This document shows positions 16,216 to 23,794 of a stretch of 64,000 nt of DNA, in pieces (position 1 is the stretch's first letter; the number at the start of each line of letters is the position of its first letter). The DNA lies in NCBI GenBank assembly GCA_018396705.1, contig JAGTQZ010000009.1:1-64000 (forward strand), in the 5' to 3' direction. The stretch comes from Candidatus Bathyarchaeota archaeon. Lineage in GTDB: Archaea > Thermoproteota > Bathyarchaeia > Bathyarchaeales > Bathycorpusculaceae. Both the position numbers and the translations under genes were made by a program. The notes beneath the pieces were generated by a model. That model worked only from the letters and a program-made list of their open reading frames with translations, was not told the DNA's origin and did not search any database.

Positions 16216-16647
16216 CTAAGTCTGTGGAGCATTGCCAACCCATGTTATTTTCGTTCCCTGAGTAGTGACCAACTCGATATTATATGTTCTACCGTTTTGC
16301 CAACCCACGTTCTGGATAGTAATGTCTCTGTATTCACCAGCTGGAATTGTTCGGGCTGTCACATTACCATAAACGGTCTTCTGAACACCGTTAACTTTTG
16401 CTGTTACATCAATTGTGAATGACGCAGTTCCAGTGTTTTGAATTCTGAGTGTAACATTGTTTGTTGAGCTGCCAGTTACACCGTTGAAGCTTACCGAGAC
16501 TATGTTATAGGGTTCCGTTTTCATGAATGTGAATGTTAGGGCTCCCATCCATGCGGCTACGGCGATGCTGACGGCGACTGTTACGGCGATGAGTATGATT
16601 GATGCGACTACGGGGCTTAGGGCTTTCCTACTCTTGGATAGTTTCAT
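16216..16647 (-). CDS. Archaeal type IV pilin-like protein
   Basis: A 143-residue protein starting MKLSKSRKALSPVVASIILI. This is a class III signal: a basic stretch and RKA before LSPVV, where PibD/FlaK-type prepilin peptidase should cut, then a hydrophobic helix through residue 35 and AWMGALTF. The rest is a small Thr/Asn-rich beta domain (VTLRIQNTGTASFTIDV). No cysteine is seen. It should assemble into an adhesion or signalling pilus; no assembly ATPase or membrane platform is in the window. It heads the minus-strand cluster with the coiled-coil and Roadblock genes. Confidence 0.85.
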   Translation of the reverse strand: MKLSKSRKALSPVVASIILIAVTVAVSIAVAAWMGALTFTFMKTEPYNIVSVSFNGVTGSSTNNVTLRIQNTGTASFTIDVTAKVNGVQKTVYGNVTARTIPAGEYRDITIQNVGWQNGRTYNIELVTTQGTKITWVGNAPQT

Positions 16648-17087
16648 TTTGTTTCTTATCCCTCCTTGTTTGTTGTCGTGTATGTTAGTGGAAACTGAGG
16701 ATTTAAATCTTACGACTTAATACACCATATTAACTATTTGTAAAACAAAACAACACCACCAAACCACAAAACCGGAGAGTCTAAACCACCATTGGCTAAA
16801 ACACCAACAAAACCAACACTAAAATCAGCCACAGAAACCCAAAGAGGAATAGGCTAGAGAAAATAGGCTAAAATTGGACGCCACTTTCCTCCACAATCAC
16901 CGAAAACTATAGCGGGGCAGTGTTTTTGTTAACAGTTCTTCCAAGAACAAATATGATGTGACATAGCCGCCAAAATTTCTAGAGGGGATATTCAATTTTG
17001 CAACCAGTCGCCAGCAACAAAATTGACATTCAGCTTTACAAATCGAAACTTGCCAGCTGAAGATTCAATAGGATATTACGCTGCCAG
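16648..17087. other. 440-base AT-rich intergenic region
   Basis: No frame here looks coding on either strand. The part next to the pilin gene (16660-16760) should hold its promoter; TTATTAAGTCGTAAG-type AT-rich sequence is present on the minus strand but no single TATA box stands out. I see no tRNA, repeat or clear structured RNA. Confidence 0.4.
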
Positions 17088-17423
17088 CTATTTCTCCAAC
17101 TTGTCAAAGAACTCCAGCAGAAGTTTTGCCACTTTCTCGCCAAGCTCAGTCTTCTCATACTTCCTCTTCAAGGGATCCAAGCGCTCACTTTTTGCCAAGC
17201 CAAGCTCCTCAATCTCAATCATCCTCGCCCTAAAAGTGCCATCACTCAACGTTAAGCCGTTCTCCCGCATAAACTCTTTGGCTTCCTTCCACTTCCCCCG
17301 CCCTAAATAAAGCAGGAAAAGACAGTCAATAGCGTGGTCCTTCTCAAGCATAGCCTTAATCGCCGAAAGCCGAGGATCAGTCAATATACGCCGAATCTTC
17401 TCCTCTTCTCCACTCCCAACCAT
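17088..17423 (-). CDS. Winged-helix transcription regulator-like protein
   Basis: A 111-residue basic/acidic helical protein. The central segment reads AIDCLFLLYLGRGKWKEAKEFM, followed by LTLSDGTFRARMIEIEELGLA, a recognition-helix-like repeat. A wing follows (SERLDPLKRKYEKTELGEKVAK), with the tail LLLEFFDKLEK. The ELGLAKSE... TELGEKVAK pattern is common in archaeal MarR/HxlR-like regulators. The target is unknown. The ATG is at 17423, with AT-rich promoter-like sequence upstream. Confidence 0.65.
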   Translation of the reverse strand: MVGSGEEEKIRRILTDPRLSAIKAMLEKDHAIDCLFLLYLGRGKWKEAKEFMRENGLTLSDGTFRARMIEIEELGLAKSERLDPLKRKYEKTELGEKVAKLLLEFFDKLEK

Positions 17424-17598
17424 ACAAACCAGCCTTCACCACATTTTACTTTTCTGTATTACACGCACATGCTTAAAAGATTTAACCTATATTACGATTT
17501 ATGACTTATTATTAAAATCCACGACATACCAACAACACACTATTTCACCTCAAAAATATCCAACAAGCCCTACCGACTTCCCAAAAATAATTCCGTAG

Positions 17599-17673
17599 TG
17601 CGGCCGCCGGGATTTGAACCCGGGTCGTCAGCGTGGCAGGCTGATGTCCTAGTCCAGGCTAGACTACGGCCGC
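17599..17673 (-). tRNA. tRNA-Gly (anticodon GCC)
   Basis: On the minus strand the gene begins GCGGCCG at 17673 and ends CGGCCGC plus discriminator A at 17599; the acceptor arms pair perfectly. The anticodon arm TCAGC-CTGCCAC-GCTGA gives anticodon GCC. The T arm is CCGGG-TTCAAAT-CCCGG. CCA is not encoded (ACTA follows) and there is no intron. Its last 22 bases plus 3 beyond are copied at 2213-2237. Confidence 0.97.
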
Positions 17674-17693
17674 GCTTTTATAGATTCTGGTAT

Positions 17694-17703
17694 CCTTTTA
17701 TCG
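17694..17703 (-). promoter_or_regulatory. TATA-like box for tRNA-Gly
   Basis: On the minus strand CGATAAAAGG lies 21-30 bases upstream of the tRNA 5' end, the standard archaeal spacing. A second box, CTATAAAAGC, abuts the tRNA and is too close to act as its TATA box. Confidence 0.45.
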
Positions 17704-17876
17704 GTATTTTCCTAAAAAGTGTTATGTTCCTTTTGTCATTGTAGATATGTAAATTTTGTTATTGGTTTGGATTAACAGACCTAATTTTTTCTAAGTGGTT
17801 TTCTGTTTTGGTGTGGTTGTTGGAGATGGTGTTGTTTTCGTCAAGCTTTTATTGTTCTTGTCTGTTTTTGTTTTTG

Positions 17877-18758
17877 ATGTTTGGCAAAGAATTTTTTGTT
17901 AACCGTTATCGAAGGTTGGGTTGGGAATTTAGAGATGTTACCCCTAGGCAAGCCGTTAGACTCAACCTTCTAAATGCTAAGAGCGTTGATGTTGTTAGGC
18001 GACTTAAGAGTTTAGGCGTCGAGCTTGAAAAAATTCCATTCCTTCAGAACAGTTACTGGATTGTCCGCTCAGACTTTTCAGTTGGAGCTACAGTCGAATA
18101 TCTTTTGGGCTATTATTCTATCCAAGAGGCAGCCGCCCAAATTCCTGCGACACTTTTTACAGATTTGAAGGGTAAGTTTGTTTTGGATGCTTGCGCTGCT
18201 CCAGGTGGGAAAACCGTTCAAATGGCAGATTTAATGGAAAACACTGGGGTTATTGTGGCTTTAGACGTTGACAAAAGGCGGTTGGCGGCTCTTATGAACC
18301 AGCTGGAACGCTGCCGTGTAAAAAACACTGTTGTTTACCAGTTAGATGCAAGACGTGTTTCGAAACTTGGGTTGAAGTTTGATAGAATACTGCTTGATGT
18401 ACCCTGTTCCGGCAATTTCGCCGCGGACAAAGAATGGTTTAGACGGCGTACACCGCAGGACATTAAAAGAAATGCGAGGCTGCAAAGGCAGATTCTAGCT
18501 GAAGCCGCCAAAGTTCTCAAAGATGATGGAGAAATGGTTTATGCCACATGCTCTCTTGAGCCGGAGGAGAACGAGTTAAACATTGACTGGGCTATAAGAA
18601 AACTTGGGCTAGAAACTGTGGAAATAAACTGTTATGGTGAGGAAGCTCCCGTAGAAGTCTTTGGCAAGAAATTAGATAGCTCCGTTAGGCGATGTAGACG
18701 GATTTGGCCGGAAAAGACCCAAGGATTCTTTGTCTGCAAACTTAAAAAGCGGAGGTAA
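17877..18758 (+). CDS. NOL1/NOP2/Sun-family RNA (cytosine-C5) methyltransferase
   Basis: A 293-residue protein. The N-terminal part is the RNA-binding N1 region. The SAM site is VLDACAAPGGKTVQMADLM near residue 103. The catalytic motifs DVPCSG (motif IV) and TCSLEPEEN (motif VI, the nucleophilic Cys) are both present. It should form m5C in tRNA or rRNA. I chose the ATG at 17877 because the 23 residues before it are a hydrophobic stretch that no family member needs. Its stop lies 4 bases before the NIP7 start, so the two genes are coupled; both serve RNA or ribosome maturation. Confidence 0.9.
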   Translation: MFGKEFFVNRYRRLGWEFRDVTPRQAVRLNLLNAKSVDVVRRLKSLGVELEKIPFLQNSYWIVRSDFSVGATVEYLLGYYSIQEAAAQIPATLFTDLKGKFVLDACAAPGGKTVQMADLMENTGVIVALDVDKRRLAALMNQLERCRVKNTVVYQLDARRVSKLGLKFDRILLDVPCSGNFAADKEWFRRRTPQDIKRNARLQRQILAEAAKVLKDDGEMVYATCSLEPEENELNIDWAIRKLGLETVEINCYGEEAPVEVFGKKLDSSVRRCRRIWPEKTQGFFVCKLKKRR

Positions 18759-18762
18759 CTGC

Positions 18763-19257
18763 ATGGCTGAAATCGAGGTTGTTGAGAATTTTGCAAGGCT
18801 TTTTGGTGCAGAGCTGTCTTTCGACAATAGGCTTGTGGTTAGGAATGACTCCCGCATCTTTCTGCTGAGCCAGAAATTGAAGGATTTAACCGAAAAACAA
18901 AGAGGCTGGCAATATGCTGGAACATGTTTAGGGAAAATTGTTGACGGAAGTCTCCATCCTAGTATTCCATTCCTTTTAATGATTGCGGAGAAAGCCAAGA
19001 ACCGCATAATCGTTGACGACAAGTCAGCTTGGCTTTTCGTTTGCGGTAGAGACATATTCAAAGAAGGAATCTTAAAAATAGAGGGTTCTCGGAAAAGGGG
19101 TGACTACACTCTGGTTTTTAACAAGCATGGCGAGTGCATGGGATATGGCAAAATAGCGAAAGATCTAGACGAGTTGAAGAGCGGTTTAGCGGTTAAAAAT
19201 CTTCTGGATATTGGAGACTTTTTAAGAAGGGAACGCCTTGCGTTTCAAAAAGCTTGA
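18763..19257 (+). CDS. NIP7-like (UPF0113) ribosome biogenesis protein
   Basis: A 164-residue protein. It matches NIP7 in order: an N-terminal alpha/beta domain, YAGTCLGKIVDGSL near residue 45, then the PUA domain with AWLFVCGRDIFKEGI, GECMGYGKIAKD and LLDIGDFLRRE. In eukaryotes NIP7 helps 60S assembly and binds rRNA; archaeal homologues bind U-rich RNA. The start is set by GCGGAGG seven bases before ATG 18763, which lies within the same frame as an earlier TTG at 18730 inside the methylase gene. It ends convergent with hisS, overlapping by 13 bases. Confidence 0.82.
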   Translation: MAEIEVVENFARLFGAELSFDNRLVVRNDSRIFLLSQKLKDLTEKQRGWQYAGTCLGKIVDGSLHPSIPFLLMIAEKAKNRIIVDDKSAWLFVCGRDIFKEGILKIEGSRKRGDYTLVFNKHGECMGYGKIAKDLDELKSGLAVKNLLDIGDFLRRERLAFQKA

Positions 19258-20543
19258 AGTTTAAGTGCCGTGGCAAGTTCGCTGATTTTAACAATAACTT
19301 GCTCCTTTTTCTGCATATTCCTTAAGACCACAGCATCTTCTTTTAACTCTTTTTCTCCAACTATTATGACGTGACTAACGCCTCTTTTGTTAGCGTCTTC
19401 CAAAGCCTTTGAAACTTTCCGCCCCATAATCTCAAGCTCTACTGATATGTTTTCCGTCCTTAACATTTCAGCTATTCTCAGGGCTTCGACGTTTAGGTTT
19501 TCATTTACCGGTATTATCAAGACCGGTTTTGTCTCTTTCATGTTAATTTCTACCTTTTGTTCTTGAAGGGCAAGCATTATTCTATCAATTCCATGAGCAA
19601 CTCCGACAGCTGGTGTTGACTCTCCACCAAATAATTCTACAAGCTTGTTATATCTCCCACCGCCTGCCAGTGCGATATCAAGTTCTGGGACATAGACCTC
19701 GAAAATCATTCCTGTGTAATATTCTAAGCCCCTTGCAAAACCTGCTTCAATTATAATATTCAATTTTTCGCCGGACCTTTTGCTAAGGTTGACTATTTCA
19801 TTGAGGTTTTCGATAGCGTTAACCGCCGTGACATAATCTTTCACGACTTTCGCCATGTTCTCTAAAACTTTGGCTGCATCCTCCCCCTTCAAGTTCATCA
19901 ATTTTTGAAGCGTTTGAACTCCTTTCTTTGATGCTCCTGCTTCACTGATAATCTTTAAGGCTTCTTCATACAGTTTTTTGTCCATGCGTTGCATGGCTTG
20001 GTTTTGGGCTTCCTCATTTATTCCCTCTTGGCTTAGTATATTTCTTAAAACGCCAACATGTCCAATCTTGAACACAAAATTTTTCAGTCCGACGCTTTTC
20101 AGAAAGCGGTTGGTTAACAGCAATATTTCTGCGTCAGCTTCTGGCTTGTCGGAGCCCATTAACTCGAAGTTTGACTGCCAAAACTCTCGGAAACGCCCCT
20201 TTTGCGGCTCATCGTAACGGTAGAGGCTTCCAACGCAGAAAAGCCTTAAGGGTTTAGGTTCGTTTCGCAGTGTGGTCGCCACAAGCCGCGCTACAGAAGC
20301 CGTGAACTCCGGGCGTAAGGCGACTTTGCGTCCGCCTAAATCTTCGAAGGCATACATTCTTAAACGGACTTCTTCACCGGCTTTCGCGGCTACAAGCTCA
20401 TATGACTCTATAACAGGAGTTATTATTTCCCTATATCCATAAAGCTCAGCTGTTTTTCGAGCTTGACTCTCGATGTACCTCATTACTTTTGCTTCCTCTG
20501 GGAGAAAGTCTCTCATTCCGCGAACCGTTTTGAAGATGTTCAT
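19245..20543 (-). CDS. hisS: Histidyl-tRNA synthetase
   Basis: A 432-residue class II synthetase. It starts MNIFKTVRGMRDFLPEEA, the usual HisRS N-terminus (GmrDflP). RPEFTASVARLVATT and the motif 2 region RYDEPQKGRFREFWQ follow. The His-specific loops are GLEYYTGMIFEVY and GGGRYNKLVELFGG. Motif 3 is GVAHGIDRIMLAL, and the C-terminal anticodon-binding domain starts about residue 335. It charges tRNA-His. I placed the start at ATG 20543; the frame stays open upstream but would overlap endA and add a non-homologous 40 residues. It lies 23 bases after the endA stop. Confidence 0.96.
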   Translation of the reverse strand: MNIFKTVRGMRDFLPEEAKVMRYIESQARKTAELYGYREIITPVIESYELVAAKAGEEVRLRMYAFEDLGGRKVALRPEFTASVARLVATTLRNEPKPLRLFCVGSLYRYDEPQKGRFREFWQSNFELMGSDKPEADAEILLLTNRFLKSVGLKNFVFKIGHVGVLRNILSQEGINEEAQNQAMQRMDKKLYEEALKIISEAGASKKGVQTLQKLMNLKGEDAAKVLENMAKVVKDYVTAVNAIENLNEIVNLSKRSGEKLNIIIEAGFARGLEYYTGMIFEVYVPELDIALAGGGRYNKLVELFGGESTPAVGVAHGIDRIMLALQEQKVEINMKETKPVLIIPVNENLNVEALRIAEMLRTENISVELEIMGRKVSKALEDANKRGVSHVIIVGEKELKEDAVVLRNMQKKEQVIVKISELATALKLQAF

Positions 20544-20566
20544 GGCCCTACGCGCATCCTTAACTT

Positions 20567-21124
20567 CTATTGTGGTAGGGTTAATTGTGAAACGGAATAG
20601 TAAACTATTTCTCCCCGACGGCTCATGACTGCCACTATAAGCTCTTTCTTTAAGCTTTGACACCGTCTCACTATTTGAGTTAGCTCCCCTAGGGTTATAG
20701 GTTTGCCTTCCTGGATGGTTAAAACCAAATATTTTGCCGTGTCCTTTCCATAATCGCCTCTGTCGTAGACTCTGAAGTCAACACTCATGCCGAAGCCTTC
20801 GCGAACCACGTAGCCGCGGGTTCGCAAGTCTCGGTAAACCATGTACTTAGCCCAAACATTTTGGTCGATTTTCTCCGAAAACCGGAGAAACTCTTGGAAA
20901 CCAACAATCTCACCCTTGTCGTTTTTTACTTCCAGCAATCCCCTGTCCATGAGGTGTAGGACTTCGCAAAAATTGAGTATCAGCCCATTATCCTCGTCTA
21001 TTCCGTAACCCTTTGTCTTTAGCTCCTCAATTCTGCCTTTAGCCGTCACTTTAACGCCTTTTTCCGTTAAAACACCCTCTATTTTGGCTTCCGGACGGGG
21101 TTGCCCTTCTTTTTCTTTGCTCAT
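20567..21124 (-). CDS. endA: tRNA-splicing endonuclease EndA-like subunit
   Basis: A 185-residue protein with the EndA layout: an N-terminal beta domain, then the nuclease domain YMVYRDLRTRGYVVREGFG and DFRVYDRG near residues 94-123. The general-base Tyr (Y120) is present and a Lys pair (K159/K160) fits the catalytic Lys. The expected catalytic His, usually just before the YLV strand, is Thr129 in KDTAKYLV. It may therefore be the structural partner in a hetero-oligomeric enzyme, as in Crenarchaeota, or use another residue. It overlaps mtnA by 4 bases (ATGA), showing coupled translation. Confidence 0.85.
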   Translation of the reverse strand: MSKEKEGQPRPEAKIEGVLTEKGVKVTAKGRIEELKTKGYGIDEDNGLILNFCEVLHLMDRGLLEVKNDKGEIVGFQEFLRFSEKIDQNVWAKYMVYRDLRTRGYVVREGFGMSVDFRVYDRGDYGKDTAKYLVLTIQEGKPITLGELTQIVRRCQSLKKELIVAVMSRRGEIVYYSVSQLTLPQ

Positions 21125-22152
21125 CTTCTTTCCGCCGTTCTGCTTAAACTTGAAAGGTCCTCCTTATATAAAATGCCATCTTCACAGATCACTGCCGTAA
21201 CATATTTTAAAGGCGTTATGTCAAAAGCCGGATTAAAAACAGCTACCCCTTCAGGCGCTATTCTCTTTTTGCCGATGTATAAGACTTCTTCTGGGCTCCT
21301 CTCCTCTATGGCTACTTCCGCTGAGGTTCGTGTTAGGTCAAATGTGGATTTTGGAGCTGCCACGTAAAATGGTATGCCATGTTCTTTCGCTAGGACCGCT
21401 ATTTGATATGTTCCTATCTTGTTCACTACGGCGTCCCGCACTATCCTGTCGGCGCCCACGATGACCTTGTTTACCATACGCTTATACATCACGTAGCCGA
21501 CCATGGTGTCACTTATCAACGTAACGGGTATACCGTCCCGTTTAAGCTCGTAGGCTGTTAGGCGGGCGCCTTGAAGTTTCGGTCTGGTCTCGGTGGCTAT
21601 AACGCTTATCTTTTTGCCCTGCTCCACAGCAGCCCTGACAACACCAAGGGCTGTTCCATAATCAACTGTGGCTAAGGCTCCAGCATTACAGTGGGTTAAA
21701 ACAACATCTCCATTCTCTAAAAGTTTGGCTCCATGTTTGCCCATCGCTCGGTTTGCCTTGACATCCTCGTCGGCCATCCTTTTCGCTTCTTCAACAACCA
21801 TTGCAGCTAATCCGCTGGCCCCTCCATTAAATGCGTAAGCTTTGCTAAGTATCCGATCAACAGCCCAAAAAAGATTAACCCCAGTAGGCCTAGTCCTCCG
21901 CAGTTTTTCAGCCGCTACCTCCAACTCGCGGATCAAAACCGCTTTATCATCAGCTTTTGAATGGTAAGCTGTTAACGCCAAAGCATAGGCGGCAGCCACC
22001 CCGATCAGTGGCGCACCCCTAATTTTCATGGTTTTTATGGCTTCCACTACATCGTCGCACGTTTGAAAAGTCAGAAACTCTGTTTCACAAGGAAGCTTCA
22101 ACTGATCTATGGTTACCACTGTCCCGTTTTCATGCCATTCTATTGTTCGCAT
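21121..22152 (-). CDS. mtnA: MtnA-family aldose-phosphate isomerase (eIF2B-like)
   Basis: About 343 residues, the family's length. It shows MKIRGAPLIGVAAAYALAL, then the catalytic Cys in LTHCNAGALATVDYGTALGV, TETRPKLQGARLTAYELK and the catalytic Asp in GADRIVRD, then GTYQIAVLAKEHGIPFYVAAP. These fit 5-methylthioribose-1-phosphate isomerase of methionine salvage. Archaeal relatives can instead be ribose-1,5-bisphosphate isomerases in AMP breakdown, so the substrate is not certain. I prefer the ATG at 22152; a TTG at 22164 is possible. It is the first gene of the mtnA-endA-hisS run. Confidence 0.88.
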   Translation of the reverse strand: MRTIEWHENGTVVTIDQLKLPCETEFLTFQTCDDVVEAIKTMKIRGAPLIGVAAAYALALTAYHSKADDKAVLIRELEVAAEKLRRTRPTGVNLFWAVDRILSKAYAFNGGASGLAAMVVEEAKRMADEDVKANRAMGKHGAKLLENGDVVLTHCNAGALATVDYGTALGVVRAAVEQGKKISVIATETRPKLQGARLTAYELKRDGIPVTLISDTMVGYVMYKRMVNKVIVGADRIVRDAVVNKIGTYQIAVLAKEHGIPFYVAAPKSTFDLTRTSAEVAIEERSPEEVLYIGKKRIAPEGVAVFNPAFDITPLKYVTAVICEDGILYKEDLSSLSRTAERR

Positions 22153-22232
22153 TGATTCCTTCAAGCCTCCATTAACCGTTTAAGACCGTTTAGGTATAAA
22201 TTTTGTCAATTAAATAGAATCTTATTAGGGAA

Positions 22233-22949
22233 GTGTTTACTTTGAAGAAAGAATCTGTTCAAACGCTGGTTGAAAAACTTGGCGAACGTTACTCTAAAAT
22301 TTTGGGCATAAACCTTGAAAGTGGCAGAGAGGAGGAAATTTTTAAATGGTTTTTGGCTTCAATTCTTTTTGGTGCACCTATAACCGAAAAATCTGTCATA
22401 AAGACTTTCAAGCGTTTTGAAAAGTACAACGTTTTAACTCCGGAAAGGATTCTTGCAACCAACTGGAATGGGCTTGTTAAGATTTTAGATGAGGGAGGTT
22501 ATACACGCTATGACTTTAAAACCGCCGACAAACTTCTTGAAGTTATGCGCAACCTTATTGAAAGATATGGTGGTAAATTGACAGTCCTCCACGAGAAAGC
22601 AGGCAATCCAAAAGAGCTAGAAATGGCGCTGAAAAGTTTAGGCAAAGGCATTGGAGACGTTACCGTAAGCATTTTCCTAAGAGAGCTTCGTAACGTTTGG
22701 AGTAAAGCTAAACCGGACCCTACAAGCCCAGTTGTTTTGGCAGCTAAAAACCTTGGCGTTGTAGATGAAAAATCGTCTAAAAGCGTTTTGCAACAGCTTG
22801 AAGAGTTTTGGAGTGAAAATGCTGCTCCAGACAATTCTTTTGTGAATTTTGAAACAGCTCTTCTGCGTTTGGGAAAAAACTATTGTAAAAGGGCAAAATG
22901 CAGCGCTTGTCCAGTCAAAGTGGAATGTTTAAACCCTAAAGTTGCTTAA
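22233..22949 (+). CDS. Endonuclease III-like HhH-GPD protein with [4Fe-4S] cluster
   Basis: A 238-residue protein. Helical parts with WFLASILFGAPITEKSV match the EndoIII N-terminus. The helix-hairpin-helix reads LKSLGKGIGDVTVSIFL near residues 128-144, and PDPTSPVVLAAKNLGV holds the conserved catalytic Asp region. The C-terminus CKRAKCSACPVKVEC is a four-Cys iron-sulfur loop, slightly tighter than the classic C-x6-C-x2-C-x5-C. At the position of the EndoIII catalytic Lys (GVGRKTA) this protein has GIGDVT, so it may be a glycosylase without lyase activity. The frame overlaps the convergent gfcR-like gene by 14 bases. Confidence 0.78.
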   Translation: MFTLKKESVQTLVEKLGERYSKILGINLESGREEEIFKWFLASILFGAPITEKSVIKTFKRFEKYNVLTPERILATNWNGLVKILDEGGYTRYDFKTADKLLEVMRNLIERYGGKLTVLHEKAGNPKELEMALKSLGKGIGDVTVSIFLRELRNVWSKAKPDPTSPVVLAAKNLGVVDEKSSKSVLQQLEEFWSENAAPDNSFVNFETALLRLGKNYCKRAKCSACPVKVECLNPKVA

Positions 22950-23670
22950 TGTAAGTTACAACCTCCACCGGACAGTCCTCTGGCAGTTTCAGTTTTTTTC
23001 TCCATTCGTCTCCAACCGCTATAAGAGAGAAAACCCCTGAAACTTCAGCTTTGGCTTTGCGCACAAGGTTTACAAGGGCTGCTTGGGTTTCACCAGTCTT
23101 GATCATGTCGTCGACTATTAGGACGCTGTCCCGTTTTTTGATGGCGTCCTTTGGAACATAAAGTGTGATTGTAACACCTGAATCCTTAAGCGCAAAGGTT
23201 TCCTCAAGAAACTCTTTCACACCTACTTCTTTGCTTCTCTTGGCTATGACGAGGTTTACGCTTAAAGCGTTTGCCACCATGGTTGCCAGCGGAATGCCGT
23301 CTACAGCTGCTGTAAACACCTTAGTCACGCGTTTTCCAGCAAAATTTGCAAGCGCATGGTTAGCTGCCTGCTGGAGAATGTTAAAATCTCCGATGATCTC
23401 GGTATTATCAAAATAACCATCATCGTCAAACTTTATGCGACTTCTAATCTCGTTCTCTAAACCAACAAACTTTGACAAAACCTTCCAGAGCTGTTTAGCA
23501 CGAGCGGTGTTCGGCAAAACGTGACCTTTTGCATATCTGCTTAGAACTGTTACAGGTAAGCCTGTTTTGGCGGACAACTCGCGGTATGTAATGTTCCTTT
23601 TATATTTGGCTGTTCGAAGGAGCTCAATAGTCATTAAACGCAGTTTCAACTCTTCTGCATGTGTACTCAT
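22936..23670 (-). CDS. PyrE-like phosphoribosyltransferase with N-terminal HTH (GfcR-type regulator)
   Basis: A 244-residue protein. The N-terminal part is a helix-turn-helix (NITYRELSAKTGLPVTVLSRYA, residues about 27-48). The rest is a phosphoribosyltransferase domain with RVTKVFTAAVDGIPLATMVA and the PRPP-binding loop VLIVDDMIKTGET. Fusions of this type include the haloarchaeal sugar regulator GfcR and orotate-phosphoribosyltransferase-like proteins, so it may regulate rather than catalyse. The ATG at 23670 is preceded by GGGGGAG four bases upstream, which decides it over the neighbouring TTG. Confidence 0.82.
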   Translation of the reverse strand: MSTHAEELKLRLMTIELLRTAKYKRNITYRELSAKTGLPVTVLSRYAKGHVLPNTARAKQLWKVLSKFVGLENEIRSRIKFDDDGYFDNTEIIGDFNILQQAANHALANFAGKRVTKVFTAAVDGIPLATMVANALSVNLVIAKRSKEVGVKEFLEETFALKDSGVTITLYVPKDAIKKRDSVLIVDDMIKTGETQAALVNLVRKAKAEVSGVFSLIAVGDEWRKKLKLPEDCPVEVVTYIKQL

Positions 23671-23794
23671 CAATCTCCCCCTTAAATATACAAGGATTAG
23701 TTAAATCTGAGACGCCTACACTTAGTTATTAAACTCTAAATTTATAATTTCCGCTCAAAGGCTCACAACGTTTCACATAATTTCTGAGCAAGGG

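Noticed and set aside
16918-17087. Possible small RNA in the AT-rich gap before the winged-helix gene
   Set aside because: I could not find paired C/D or H/ACA boxes or a stable stem with clear boundaries.
2213-17620. A 15-kb integrated element bounded by the tRNA-Gly copies
   Set aside because: The two copies are inverted, not direct, and the interval is full of ordinary chromosomal genes, so it cannot be called a simple integrated element.
17808-17876. Longer start for the NSUN-type methylase
   Set aside because: The added 23 residues are a hydrophobic stretch unlike the family's N-terminus; ATG 17877 gives a normal start.
20544-20663. Longer start for hisS, 40 residues upstream
   Set aside because: It would lie inside endA and precede the standard HisRS N-terminus MNIFKTVRGMRDF.
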